Below, in pieces: positions 18,492 to 28,051 of a stretch of DNA of 64,000 nucleotides (position 1 is the stretch's first letter; each line of letters opens with the position of its first letter). The DNA comes from Nannocystis pusilla (GTDB lineage: Bacteria > Myxococcota_A > Polyangia > Nannocystales > Nannocystaceae), in assembly GCF_026626665.1 (NCBI RefSeq), contig NZ_JAPNKE010000002.1:6735168-6799167 (forward strand), in the 5' to 3' direction. The notes beneath the pieces were generated by a model. The model was not told the origin of the DNA. It ran no database searches and saw only the letters and a program-made list of their open reading frames with translations. A program made the translations under genes and the position numbers.

Positions 18492-21400
18492 ATGACGCGC
18501 CTGTCCCTCCGGCCATGGCTCTTGGCACCTGCCCTATGGGCCCTGTCTCTTGCGACATCCGCTCCAGCCGCCGCCCTGCCGCGCGGCGAGCTGCCGCCGC
18601 CGTCGGGCTGGCAGGGCATCCTCGGCGAGCCGGGCTCGGGCACCGCGCGCGAGCCGACCGGCGCCGTCGATCGGCGCGCGCTCTCGGTCCCGCCGGCGCG
18701 CCTGCCCAGGACCGCCGACGACGACAAGGCCCTCGCCGACCTCGAGACGATCTTCGCCCGCTACCGCCGCGCCGCCGCCGTCGCCGCCGACACCCTGGCG
18801 GTCGTCACCGTCGTCGAGGCCGAGCGCGGCCGCGGCAAGCTGCAGAAGCAGCTCGACGCCGAGATCGCCGCCCACAAGGCCAAGGCCCTGCAGCTGCGCG
18901 AGGCCGCGATCGCCCGCTACGACGGCTTCCTCAAGCAGAACCCGTCCGACCCCAGCTGGACCCCCGAGATCCTGTTCCGCCTGGCCGAGCTCCACTTCGA
19001 GGCCGACAACGAGCGGTTCCAACGCGCCGAGTCCGACTACGAGAAGGCATTGCTCGCCTTCGAGGATCGCAAGGAAAAGAAGAAGAGCGACGTCCCGCCC
19101 GAGCCGCCGAAGGTCGACTACTCGAAGAGCGTCGCCCTCCTGCACGATCTCAACGCCCGCTTCCCGACGTACGTCCACGCCGACGCCGCGCTGTACCTGA
19201 TGGCGATCTTGCGCTTCGAGGAGGAGCGGTTCGACGAGAGCCGGCAGACCATGCTCGCGCTGGTGTGCGAAGGCCGCTACGGCGTCCCCGGCCCCGACGG
19301 CAGCGGCGTCGTCCCGGCCAGGAACTTCCGCGCCGGCGACTACAACGGCTGCAACCCGCGCAAGCCGGGCAGCAAGTACGTCGCCGAGACCTGGCTGCGG
19401 ATCGGCGAGATCCACTACGACCTCGACGAGATGCGCCCCGCGCTCGAGGCCTACACCGAGGCCGCGCGCGACACCCAGGGCCCCTACTTCGACGAGGCGA
19501 CGATCCGGATCGCCTGGACCCTCTACCTCCAGCGCGACTTCCCCGGCGCCGCCGCCCGCCTCGACGAGTACGTGCGCCTGGCCGAGAGCATGAAGGCCGC
19601 CGGCGACGACTCGGCGATGGCGCTGCGCGACGACGCCATCCGCTACATCGCCAAGTGTTACATCGAGGACGACTGGGACCTCGACGGCAACCCCGATCCC
19701 GCCGTCGGCTTCGCCCGCCTCGAGCGCGACTACAAGGCCCGCGGCGGCGAGAAGCACGTCCCCGAGATCTACGCCGCCCTCGGCGACCTCTACGCCTTCC
19801 AGACCGACTTCAAGCTGGCGATCAAGATCTGGGACTCCGCCCTCGCCCGCTGGCCGACCGCCGCCGCCGCCCCGCTGCTGCAGAAGAAGATCCTCGACGC
19901 CCAGGTCGCGCTCGGCGACAAGACCGGCGCCCGCACCGCCCGCGACGCCCTCGCCAACAACTACCTGCGCGGCACCCCGTGGTTCTACGCCAACGAGGCC
20001 GACACCGAGGCGATCGACGCCGCGATGAAGCTCGTCGAGGAGGCCCTGGTCGCCAGCGCCGTCGAGCGCCACGCCTACGCCCAGAGCCTGCGGGCCGCCG
20101 GCGACCCGCGGGCCGAGGAGGAGTACAAGAAGGCCGCCGCCGCCTACGCCGCCTACCTCCTGCGCTACCCCGACACGCCGTCCTCCTATCAATACCGCTA
20201 CGACTACGCCGAGAGCCTCTACTACTCCGGCCAGTACCTCGAGGCCGCGCGCGAGTACATCACCGTGCGCGACAGCAACACCGCGGCCAGCCGCCAGGTC
20301 GACGCCGCCGAGGGCGTGGTGTTCTCGCTCGAGGCCTACGTCGAGGACGAGCAGAAGGCCGGCAAGCTGACCTTGCCGGACATGCCGAAGCAGGACGCCG
20401 TCAAGCCGCCGTTCGACCCCAAGCCGATCCCCGAGGCCCTGGTCGCGCTGCAGTCCGCCTACGACAAGCTGGTCGCCATCAAGCCCGACGCCAAGGCCGC
20501 CGGCAGCCTGGCCTTCAAGTCAGGCGCGATCAGCCAGCGCTACATGCACTGGGACGAGGCCGAGACCCGCTTCACCCGCGTCATCGACGACTACTGCGGC
20601 GAGAACGTCGCCATCAACGCCGGCTTCTCGATCATCGACGGCAAGGTCATCCGCGGCGACCTCAAGGCCGCGCAGGAGTGGACCGAGAAGCTGCTGCAGA
20701 AGGGCTGCGGCGACGCCGAGCAGAGCGAGAAGTTCGCCGGCGACCTCAAGACCCTCGGCAACGCGGTCCGCTTCCAGGAGGCCAACCAGCTGTTCGAGGC
20801 CGGCGAGTTCGAGGCCGCCGCCGACCGCTACACCGCGCTCGTCGATCAGGCCCCGAAGGACCCCAACGCCGACCGCGCGCTCAACAACGCCGCCGTCGCC
20901 TACGAGAAGATCGGCCGCTTCGGCAGCGCCTCCAAGACCTACGAGCGCATCTACAAGCAGTACCCCGACAGCGAGTTCGCCGACGACGCCCTCCTGCGCT
21001 CGGGCCTCAACCACGTGCGCTTCTTCGAGTTCGACGACGCCGTCGCCAGCTACCTCGTGCTCGCGCAGGACGAGCGCTACAAGGCCAGCGAGCACCGCCT
21101 GCTCGCGCTCAAGAACGCCGCCGACCTGCTCGACAACCTCCAGCAGTACAAGAAGTCGTCGGACCTGTTCGTCCGCTACGCCGCCCAGACCACCGACCCC
21201 AAGGAGGCCGCCGACGCCAGCTTCCGCGCCGCCTCGGTGCTCGGCAAGACCGACGACCACAAGGCCGCCGAGACCGCCTTCGCCGCCTTCCTCGCCAAGT
21301 TCGGCGCCGACCCGACGCAGGCCGCCAAGTCGGTCGAGGCCCACCTGCGGATGGGCGAGGCCCGGGCCGCCCGCGGCGACCGCAAGGGCGCCGAGACGGC

Positions 21401-21959
21401 CTACCGCGAGTGCGTCGCGCTCTACACCGCGCGCGGCCTGCAGGCCGCCTCCGACGCCGCCGACTTCCCGTCCGAGGCGCAGTTCCTGCTGTCCGAGTAC
21501 AGCCTGTCCGACCTGCTCGATTTCAAGCTGACCGGCACCGGCAAGAAGTTCGCCGACAGCGCCAAGGTGCTGTTCGACAAGGTCGTCGCCGCCAGCAAGT
21601 CGTACGACTCCGTGTTCCCCTACCGCCGGATCGAGTGGGTGCTGGCGGCGATGTTCCGCCGCGGCTACGCCTTCGAGGTGACCGCGATCAAGATCCGCGA
21701 GGCCCCGGTCCCGCGCGAGCTCAAGGAGTACAGCGAGCCCTGGTTCGCCTACAAGGACATCGTCGAGACCGAGGCGGGCAAGTTCGAGGCCAAGGCGATC
21801 CAGCTGTACGAGGAGACGATCAAGCGCGGCAAGGAGTACGGCGTCGCCAGCGAGTGGACGAAGAAGGCGCTCGAGCGCATGAACATCTACAAGCCCGACC
21901 AGTACCCGCTGCTGCACGACGCCAGCGTCGACCTGCAGGTGGAGGACCGGCGCCGATGA
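18492..21959 (+). CDS. Large exported TPR protein
   Basis: The 1155-residue product has a signal peptide (PWLLAPALWALSLATSAPAAA) that is itself built of 14-bp repeat units. The rest is almost wholly helical with many TPR-like pairs, for example PEILFRLAELHFEADNERFQ near residue 160, ETWLRIGEIHYDLDEMRPA near 300, YEKIGRFGSASKTYERIYKQ near 810 and further pairs to about 1140. Acidic Tyr-rich helices are typical of outer-membrane-associated TPR scaffolds in myxobacteria. It overlaps the next gene by four bases (ATGA) and is clearly in an operon with it. I infer a periplasmic or outer-membrane-bound scaffold of the TolQ/ExbD machine encoded downstream. The start codon is the first base after the 95-bp duplication. 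Confidence 0.8.
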   Translation: MTRLSLRPWLLAPALWALSLATSAPAAALPRGELPPPSGWQGILGEPGSGTAREPTGAVDRRALSVPPARLPRTADDDKALADLETIFARYRRAAAVAADTLAVVTVVEAERGRGKLQKQLDAEIAAHKAKALQLREAAIARYDGFLKQNPSDPSWTPEILFRLAELHFEADNERFQRAESDYEKALLAFEDRKEKKKSDVPPEPPKVDYSKSVALLHDLNARFPTYVHADAALYLMAILRFEEERFDESRQTMLALVCEGRYGVPGPDGSGVVPARNFRAGDYNGCNPRKPGSKYVAETWLRIGEIHYDLDEMRPALEAYTEAARDTQGPYFDEATIRIAWTLYLQRDFPGAAARLDEYVRLAESMKAAGDDSAMALRDDAIRYIAKCYIEDDWDLDGNPDPAVGFARLERDYKARGGEKHVPEIYAALGDLYAFQTDFKLAIKIWDSALARWPTAAAAPLLQKKILDAQVALGDKTGARTARDALANNYLRGTPWFYANEADTEAIDAAMKLVEEALVASAVERHAYAQSLRAAGDPRAEEEYKKAAAAYAAYLLRYPDTPSSYQYRYDYAESLYYSGQYLEAAREYITVRDSNTAASRQVDAAEGVVFSLEAYVEDEQKAGKLTLPDMPKQDAVKPPFDPKPIPEALVALQSAYDKLVAIKPDAKAAGSLAFKSGAISQRYMHWDEAETRFTRVIDDYCGENVAINAGFSIIDGKVIRGDLKAAQEWTEKLLQKGCGDAEQSEKFAGDLKTLGNAVRFQEANQLFEAGEFEAAADRYTALVDQAPKDPNADRALNNAAVAYEKIGRFGSASKTYERIYKQYPDSEFADDALLRSGLNHVRFFEFDDAVASYLVLAQDERYKASEHRLLALKNAADLLDNLQQYKKSSDLFVRYAAQTTDPKEAADASFRAASVLGKTDDHKAAETAFAAFLAKFGADPTQAAKSVEAHLRMGEARAARGDRKGAETAYRECVALYTARGLQAASDAADFPSEAQFLLSEYSLSDLLDFKLTGTGKKFADSAKVLFDKVVAASKSYDSVFPYRRIEWVLAAMFRRGYAFEVTAIKIREAPVPRELKEYSEPWFAYKDIVETEAGKFEAKAIQLYEETIKRGKEYGVASEWTKKALERMNIYKPDQYPLLHDASVDLQVEDRRR
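18500..18569. repeat. Five 14-bp units encoding a signal peptide
   Basis: Cores CCTG 18500, CATG 18514, CCTG 18528, CCTG 18542 and CATC 18556 are at exact 14-base steps. They cover codons 3 to about 26 of the large TPR protein, which is its signal peptide. Confidence 0.8.
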
Positions 21960-23801
21960 CTGCCCTCCGGGACATGTCCCTTCGCACCTGTCTCACGGGG
22001 CTTCTCCTCGTCCTCGCCTGCGACAAGCCGGCCGGCGAGTCGACGCCGCCGGGCAAGACCGCCGCCGGCGAGCCCGACGCCGACTGGCAGCCCGAGGCCG
22101 TCGACAAGCCGGCCGAGGCCGCCGCCGACGACAAGGCGCCGGCCAAGAAGAACCGCGACCGCGACCCCGAGGAGGAGCGGCGCAAGCTGGCCGCGTCGCA
22201 CCAGCAGAGCCAGCAGGCCGGGCAGTCGCTGCGCCAGGGCGACCTCTCCCGCGCCCTCGACCTGTCGCGCGAGGCCCTGCGGATCCACGAGCAGAACGTC
22301 GACGCCATGCTCGTGATGGCCGAGGCCTTCCTCAAGCAGGGCAAGCACGAGCTGACCCAGACCGTCACCAGCTCGGCGCTCGCCGTCGACGCCAAGATCA
22401 TCACCCCCGAAGAGACCTCGCGCGCCTACAACCTCAAGGGCTTCGCCTACCTCGCCGCCGACAAGCCGACCCTCGCCACGCAGTCGTTCCGCAAGGCCGC
22501 CGAGACCGACGCCGGCAACGCCACCGCGTGGAACAACCTCGGCGCGCAGTACCTCCGCACCGGCAACTTCAAGACCGCCGCCGAGTGCTTCGTCTACGCG
22601 CTGAAGCTCGACCCCAACTTCTTCAAGGCCCACCTCAACCACGGCAGCTCGCTGCGGGCGCTCGGCGACGTCGTCGGCGCCGAGAAGGCCTATCAGACCG
22701 CGCTCCGTCTGCGCGCCGACTACCCCGACGCGCACTTCGACCTCGGCGTCCTCTACCTCGACGCGCCCGAGTTCCCCGGCCTCGACGTCACCACCCGGCT
22801 GCAGCGCGCGCTGATCCATCTCGGCAAGTACCGCGACCTCGCCCTCGCCGCCGGCGGCAGCACGGCCAAGGGAGATCGCTTCACCGACGATCTCGCCCGC
22901 GTCAAACGCGAAACCGGCGCCAACAAACCCCGTTCTGCCCCGGGCAAGGAGTCGGTGAGCGTCGCCCAGGCCGATCTCTACATCGACCTGGCCAAGAAGG
23001 GCCTCGAGCGCGAGAAGCGGCGCCTGGAGCGCGAGGGCAAGGCTCCACCTGCCTCGAAGGACAGCCCGCCCGCCAGCCCCGGAGCCGCGGGAGCACCTGG
23101 CCCGAAGGACAGCCAGCCGTCCACCGCGGCCACGCCCGCCGCCGGCCCCGGTTCACCTGGCCCGAAGGACAGCCCCGTAGCGACCCCGCCCGCCGGCGCG
23201 CATGGGCCAGGGGAGCCCGGGGACCGGCACCGGCACCGCCAAACCCGGCACCACTCCGCCCGCCGGTACGACCCCGCCGGGCCCGTCTTCTGCCCCTCCG
23301 CCCAGCCCTGGCTCCTCGCCCGCGACCGCCCAACCTGGCGCCCCTCCGCCCGCCAGCCCCGGCTCCTCGCCCGCGACCGCCAAGCCGGGCGCCCCTCCGG
23401 TCGCCAGCCCCGGCTCCTCGCCCGCGACCGCCAAGCCGGGCGCCCCTCCGGCCGCCAGCCCCGGCTCGCCCGCGACCCCGCCCGCGACCGCCAAGCCGGG
23501 CACCCCTCCGGCCGCCAGCCCCGGCTCCTCGCCCGCCCCGACCCCTGCCAAACCGGACGCGACCACGCCTCCGCCGACCACCGCCAAGCCGGGCGCCGCG
23601 CCTCCGCCCTCCTCCGCGCCGCCGCCTACCGCCAAGCCGGGCGCGACCCCGCCCGCGGCCGCTCAACCCGGTGGAAACACCGGTTCTCCGCCTCCGACGA
23701 GCAAGCCCGGCGCCGCCCCGCCGCCGTCGGCTCAAAAGCCCGGCAGTGCGGCATCGCCCACCCAGAAACCGGGCGGCGGCGGGGGCGGGAGCGCCCCATG
23801 A
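21956..23801 (+). CDS. TPR lipoprotein with Pro/Ala-rich tail (frameshift near 23200)
   Basis: ATG 21956 overlaps the previous stop. The N-terminus (SLRTCLTGLLLVLAC) ends in a lipobox cysteine at about residue 22 and is partly encoded by 14-bp repeat units at 21973 and 21987. After an acidic linker come at least five TPR-like units (residues about 80-320), with the canonical TAWNNLGAQYLRTGNFKTAA and NFFKAHLNHGSSLRALGDVV. From about residue 350 the protein is Pro/Ala/Lys/Gly-rich. One frame change near 23195-23205 joins this to a tail of 17-residue repeats (ATAKPGAPPxASPGSSP) that ends at 23801. The lipid anchor plus a long Pro-rich arm suggests an outer-membrane lipoprotein reaching across the periplasm to the motor proteins. 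That role is inference. Confidence 0.75.
23292..23550. repeat. 51-bp tandem repeat coding a Pro-rich tail
   Basis: About four to five copies of a 48-51-bp unit encode the 17-residue motif ASPGSSPATAKPGAPP with small changes. It is a coding low-complexity repeat, unrelated to the 14-bp family. Confidence 0.8.
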
Positions 23802-24138
23802 GAAAATCGGCGGGAGTGATCTCCGGCCGCCGGAAACATTCGCGAACCGGTGTCGCCGTTCGAGACCGCCGCTCCACCCCGCCCGTTTGCCGTCCACCGT
23901 GGCGATGGACCCTCGCAGCGAGACGACGGCCGGCGAATCGACGGGCCTCGCGGTCGTGGACGCCATCCGCCCGGCCCTCCCCCGCGCCGCCGCTCGCCCT
24001 GGCACCCACTGTTCGGCCTGGGGGACGCCGTCAACTCGTTGGTGGAATTCTCCGCGGCATTCACTGTATAACGCGGTCGTGCTCCGCTCACGCCGTTCTG
24101 CCGCCGCTCGCCCCCTTTCGGGCTCGAGCCGCGCGCGG
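23802..24138. other. 337-base gap without a gene
   Basis: No reading frame here looks coding. A TATAAC box lies at 24067-24072 with TTGGTG at 24039-24044, but the 22-base spacing is long, so a promoter for the next gene is only weakly supported. Confidence 0.4.
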
Positions 24139-24450
24139 ATGTGGCGGCTGCTCGTGTTCCTGCTCGTGCTGGCGCCCGTCTCGGCGCCCGCTCTCGCGCT
24201 CGCTGCACCCCCACCGGCGCCCGCATCAGGGTCGGGCGCCAAGTCGGCCAAGGCCCCGGCCACCACTACCAGCAACCCCGGCGGCAAGAAGGTGATCTCG
24301 CTCGACGACGAGTTCCTCGTCGAGGGCCAGTTGGAGAAGCCGAGCGCGTTCTACGTGCTGCGGCGCTCGTCCACCGACTACGACTGGGCGCGTCTCGACG
24401 CGACCATGACGCCGCTGGTGCTTGAAAGTGTCTGGGATCCTTTGTTCTAA
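24139..24450 (+). CDS. Small exported protein in front of the TolQ homologue
   Basis: The 103-residue product has a signal peptide (MWRLLVFLLVLAPVSAPALA) followed by a Pro/Ala/Ser/Thr linker. A compact domain of about 50 residues follows (KVISLDDEFLVEGQLEKPSAFYVLRRSS). The 'EGQLEKPSAFYVL' segment has the form of a short periplasmic module I associate with proteins placed beside TolQ/ExbD/AgmX genes in myxobacteria. It may be an accessory of the motor or of the TonB-like protein. The start is fixed by the signal peptide. I have no closer family name. Confidence 0.65.
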   Translation: MWRLLVFLLVLAPVSAPALALAAPPPAPASGSGAKSAKAPATTTSNPGGKKVISLDDEFLVEGQLEKPSAFYVLRRSSTDYDWARLDATMTPLVLESVWDPLF

Positions 24451-24636
24451 TCGACCCTGAAAAAGCTTCAGGCGCCTGCGGGCCTGAGAAGACAACGCGG
24501 GTCGGGCGCTCTCCGCGCGCGAAAGCTCCCGCACCCGAGTCCGAACCCAACAACAACCACCACAGCCGGGATGAACCCGGTCGACGAGCGACACAGTCGG
24601 GACTCACACCCCGGTCTCTGAGGAGGATAAGCGGCC

Positions 24637-25266
24637 ATGGATTTCGCGCAGTTTTATCAGGAAGGTGGCGCATGGATGCACCCCATCGCGGTCTGCGCCG
24701 TGCTCGGCGCCGGCGTCATGATCGAGCGCTTCATTTTCTTGTTCTTCCGCTTCAACATCAACGGCGCCCAGTTCTTCAACCAGATCCAGAAGCTGGTGAT
24801 GGCGAACAACATCGACCGCGCCATCAAGCTGTGCAACGCGGCTGACAAGGCCGCGCTCGCCCGCGTGATGAAGGCCGGTCTGACCCGCGCCAACAAGAGC
24901 GAGGCGGACATCGCCGCGGCGATCGAGGAGGCGATGCTCGAGGTCTCGCCGGCGATCACCAAGCGCATCTCGATGATCGCGGCCGTCGCGAACATCGCCA
25001 CCCTGCTCGGTCTGCTCGGCACGATCTTCGGCATGATCGACGCCTTCACCGCGGTGGCCGTGGCGGCCGCCGACCAGCGGTCGCAGGCGCTCGCTAAGGG
25101 CATCTCGATCGCCATCAACACCACCGGCTTCGGCCTCATGGTGGCCATCCCGCTGCTCTCGGCGCAGGTGTTCATCCAGGGCCTGGCCAAGAAGATCGCC
25201 GACGAGGTCGATCTGTACGCGGTCAAGCTCGAGAACCTCCTCGCCGCGCGGGTGCGTCAGGGGTAA
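24637..25266 (+). CDS. MotA/TolQ/ExbB-family proton-channel protein
   Basis: This 209-residue inner-membrane protein has the three-helix TolQ/ExbB plan: one helix near residues 15-38 (HPIAVCAVLGAGVMIERFIF) and two after the cytoplasmic loop, near 110-135 (ANIATLLGLLGTIFGMIDAF) and 160-185 (GISIAINTTGFGLMVAIPLL). The conserved GLLGT and Thr-rich 'INTTGFG' segments line the ion path in this family. It should form a pentamer around ExbD dimers and convert proton flow into motion. A strong ribosome site (GAGGAGG) precedes ATG 24637. With two ExbD genes downstream, the set matches AglR plus AglQ/AglS of the Myxococcus gliding motor in composition. Nothing in the sequence fixes gliding over other envelope work. 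Confidence 0.9.
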   Translation: MDFAQFYQEGGAWMHPIAVCAVLGAGVMIERFIFLFFRFNINGAQFFNQIQKLVMANNIDRAIKLCNAADKAALARVMKAGLTRANKSEADIAAAIEEAMLEVSPAITKRISMIAAVANIATLLGLLGTIFGMIDAFTAVAVAAADQRSQALAKGISIAINTTGFGLMVAIPLLSAQVFIQGLAKKIADEVDLYAVKLENLLAARVRQG

Positions 25267-25283
25267 CGCGGCCCGGCTCGATG

Positions 25284-25325
25284 CCTGTTGCCGGGGACAT
25301 GTCCCTTGAGACAGACAGCGAGCCG
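25284..25325. repeat. 14-bp phased repeat between the TolQ and ExbD genes
   Basis: Cores CCTG 25284, CATG 25298 and CAGA 25312 keep the 14-base step. The unit forms a hairpin (GGGGACATGTCCC) inside the operon. Confidence 0.7.
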
Positions 25326-25371
25326 ACCGCACGACCAACTCTCCACCCGAGCGAAAGAAAGGAGGTGAGCG

Positions 25372-25946
25372 ATGCCACGTAAGAAGATGGAAGAAGAAGA
25401 GATCGAGGCAAACATGTTGCCGGTCATGAACGTGATGTTCCTGATGATCCCGGCGCTGCTGATGGCGATGGAATTCGCCCAGATGGCCTCGATCAACGTC
25501 TCGCCGCCGAAGTTCGCGGCCGCTGCTCAGCAGAAGGACGAGCAGGAGAAGAAGGACGAGAAGCCGCTCAACCTCAAGGTCTTCGTCATGGAGGACGGCT
25601 TCCGTGTCAGCGCGGACGGCCAGCAGGAGGGCGCCGAGGCCGGCAAGTCGCAAGACTCCAAGGCTCCGACGATCGGCCTCGCCAAGCAGGGCGCGCCGCT
25701 CACGGACTATGAGCGCTTCGACTACGCCCAGCTCGAGGCCAAGGCCAAGAGCTACAAGCAGCTGTTCCCGAACGAGCAGGTCGTGACGATCAGCGCCGAG
25801 GCCAACATCCCGATGCAGGCCATCATCATGACGATGGACGCGCTGGCGGGCCGCACCTGCAAGCTCGCCAAGGCGCTCAAGGGCGGCGAGAAGATCCCCG
25901 ACGAGTGCCTGTTCTGGCAGCCGATCGTGGAAGGGGTGCGAGCTGA
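25372..25946 (+). CDS. ExbD/TolR-like protein lacking the membrane Asp (small frameshift at its end)
   Basis: A near-ideal ribosome site (AAGGAGGTG) precedes ATG 25372. The protein has a short acidic cytoplasmic N-terminus, one membrane helix (NMLPVMNVMFLMIPALLMAM, residues about 14-33) and a periplasmic domain of about 150 residues. In ExbD/TolR the helix carries a proton-accepting Asp in a P-x-x-D motif; here the same place reads PVMN, so Asp is replaced by Asn. The open frame continues to 26490, but that extension only mirrors the next gene. One missing base in the G-run near 25933 would end the protein at TGA 25944-25946, overlapping the next ATG, which fits an operon. It probably pairs with the second ExbD. 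Confidence 0.8.
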
Positions 25947-26479
25947 TGACCCCCGAGCAACAGGCGTTCCTCGCCCGGAAGAAGGAGAAGGCCGCGGCTC
26001 GCCGGGCGAAGCCGGAAGAGAAGGGCGTCCTCGGTATCACCTCGCTGATGGACATCGTGTCCATTCTCGTGGTGTACCTGCTGAAGAGCTACGCGTCCGA
26101 TCCGATCGTCATCAACCCGACCGCGGGCCAGAAGATCCCGATGTCCTCGGCCGACGCGCCGATCCAGGACGGCATCCCGATCTTCGTCACCACCCGCGGC
26201 ATCACGTTCGACAGCAAGAAGATCGTGACGATGACGCCCGACGGCGACATCGACCCGTCGCAGGTGCAGAACCACCTGATCGGGCCGCTGTACGACCAGC
26301 TCGCCGAGGAGGTCGACAAGGCCAAGCAGCTGGCCGAGCGACAGGGCAAGCCGTGGACCGGCCGCGTGATCCTGGTCGGCGACCAGGACCTCAAGTTCAG
26401 CGTCCTCGTCGACGTCATGTACACGACCGGTCGCGCCGAGTTCTCCGAGTACTCGTTCTGCGTGATCCGGAAGAGCTGA
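25946..26479 (+). CDS. ExbD/TolR-like protein with intact membrane Asp
   Basis: The 177-residue product has a basic cytoplasmic N-terminus (ARKKEKAAARRAKPEEKG) and one membrane helix, GITSLMDIVSILVVYLLKSY (residues about 28-47). This helix contains the conserved Asp of the family, unlike the preceding paralogue. The periplasmic domain (about 50-177) has the usual ExbD beta-alpha pattern ending VLVDVMYTTGRAEFSEYSF. It starts on an ATG that overlaps the predicted stop of the first ExbD and is followed by a terminator. One TolQ with two TolR/ExbD subunits is the AglRQS composition. The acidic residue makes this the likely proton-carrying member of the pair. Confidence 0.88.
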   Translation: MTPEQQAFLARKKEKAAARRAKPEEKGVLGITSLMDIVSILVVYLLKSYASDPIVINPTAGQKIPMSSADAPIQDGIPIFVTTRGITFDSKKIVTMTPDGDIDPSQVQNHLIGPLYDQLAEEVDKAKQLAERQGKPWTGRVILVGDQDLKFSVLVDVMYTTGRAEFSEYSFCVIRKS

Positions 26480-26498
26480 TCGAGCTCTGAGCCTGACG

Positions 26499-26540
26499 AG
26501 GGCCGGCAACTCCTGCGGGAGGCGCCGGCCCTTCGTTTTT
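26499..26540 (+). terminator. Intrinsic terminator of the TPR/TolQ/ExbD transcript
   Basis: Arms AGGGCCGGC (26499-26507) and GCCGGCCCT (26524-26532) form a nine-pair GC stem, followed by TTCG and a five-T run at 26536-26540. It lies 20 bases after the second ExbD stop. Confidence 0.85.
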
Positions 26541-26670
26541 GCTCGCGGATCGGGTCTGAGCATTGGCTTGGCCGCGGCCCGCGGAATCCGTCAGCGCGTC
26601 GCGAGAAGTTCAGCGACCTCGCGCGCCCTGTCGTTGTCCCCAGGTCCGATCGCGGCAGGGTCCGGGAAAA

Positions 26671-26709
26671 TTGGCGCAGGCGCCACAAATCAACTACATC
26701 CGCTAGACT
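26671..26709 (+). promoter_or_regulatory. Candidate promoter of the AgmX-like gene
   Basis: TTGGCG at 26671-26676 is 18 bases from TACATC at 26695-26700; a second possible -10, TAGACT, lies at 26704-26709. It sits between the terminator and the GTG start at 26718, so a new transcription start is expected here. Confidence 0.4.
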
Positions 26710-26717
26710 TCCTACGC

Positions 26718-28051
26718 GTGGTTGCCCGGTCCAAGGTACTGCGGATCGCCTCGATCATCGACGGCCTGGTCTGCGACGAGCTGCATCAGAGCGCAGCCGA
26801 GGCGGTGACCGCCGGCACCGACGTCGGCAATCAGCTGCTCTGCTTCGGCCCTGCGGTGCCGAAGCGCCACGTCCTGTTCATCGTGCAGGAGGGCCGCTAC
26901 GTGCTCGACCTGCCGCCGCGCGTGGGCGGTCAGCTCGTCATGCGCGGCCGCTCGGTCAACCTCGGCCAGCTGTGGCGCAAGCGCCTGCGCGAGGACCCGC
27001 GGGCGCGCAGCCTGCGGGTGGTGCTCGACCCGAGCGCGCGCGGCAAGCTCGACGTCGGCGAGACCACGCTGCTGTTCCAGTTCGCGGCGCCGCAGCCCGT
27101 CCCGCCGAAGCCGCCGTTCCCGGTCGAGTTCAAGGCGCGTCCGTCCAACATGTGGACGCGCTCCGACATGGCCACGCTGATGGCCGCGGTGCTGTTGTTC
27201 GGCCCGTACTTCATCTGGGCCTCGAACAAGCACATCGACTACGCCATCGAGCCGGAGATCGACGAGCGCTTCTTGCGGGTGATGAACCTCGACAAGCCGA
27301 AGAAGAAGGAGCCCGAGGAGGAGAAGAAGGAAGAAGAGGAGGAGGTGCTCGCCAAGGAGGACGAGAAGCTGACGCCGAAGCCGGACAAGGTGATCGACAA
27401 GCCGGTGATCACCCAGAAGACCTACTCCAAGGAGTCGCTGGACAAGGCGCGCGGCGTCGGCATCGCGCGGGTCCTCGGCACCTACGGCGGCGACGGTCCG
27501 GGCACCGTGTTCGACGTCATCCAGAGCACCGAGAACAACCTCGGCGAGCTGTTCGCCGCCGGCATGACCGCCACCGTCCTGCCCGACGGCACGGTCGTCA
27601 GCCCGTACGTCCCCGGCGGCGAGGGCATCAGCGCGCAGGGGGCGATCGTCGGCACCAAGGGCTTCGAGGCCCAGGGCCCGAGCTCGCCGAGCTCGAGAAG
27701 AAGGAGCGGAAGATCAACTCCTCGGTGAAGAGCTCCGGCGCGGATGTCTACGGCGACGCCGACAAAAAGGCCGTGCAAGCCACGATCCGCCAGCGAACCG
27801 GCGCGCTGCAGGCTTGTTATAACAAGGCGTTGCAGACCAATCCTGGCCTCGCGGGCAAGATCTCCTACACGATCACCATCAGTGTCATGGGCACCGTCAC
27901 CGAGGTCCGGATCAACGAGGACACCCTCCAGGACGGTGGTGTACAGACGTGCACTGTCGCCAAGATCAAGGGGTGGCGGTTCCCCACCACGCCAGGAGCC
28001 GAGCAGGCTTCGGACGTGACCTTCTCCGTGGTATTTTCTGGAGGGTCATGA
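26718..28051 (+). CDS. AgmX/TonB-like energy-transducing protein (frameshift near 27683)
   Basis: From GTG 26718 the protein has a cytoplasmic beta-rich N-terminal domain of about 140 residues that reads like an FHA-type fold (KRHVLFIVQEGRYVLDLPPR). One membrane helix follows near 150-172 (ATLMAAVLLFGPYFIWAS), then a Lys/Glu-rich linker (EEKKEEEEEVLAKEDEKLTPK). A C-terminal AgmX/PglI-type TonB-C domain completes it (LQACYNKALQTNPGLAGKIS ... VQTCTVAKIKGWRFP). One missing base near 27683 is needed to join the two parts, giving about 444 residues. In Myxococcus AgmX (GltJ) links the inner-membrane motor to periplasmic and outer-membrane parts of the gliding machine. Position just after TolQ/ExbD/ExbD supports a matching role here. 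Confidence 0.82.

Noticed and set aside
25372..26490. A 372-residue ExbD fusion
   Set aside because: The C-terminal 180 residues are the second ExbD gene read in the wrong frame. A missing G near 25933 gives a normal stop overlapping the next ATG.
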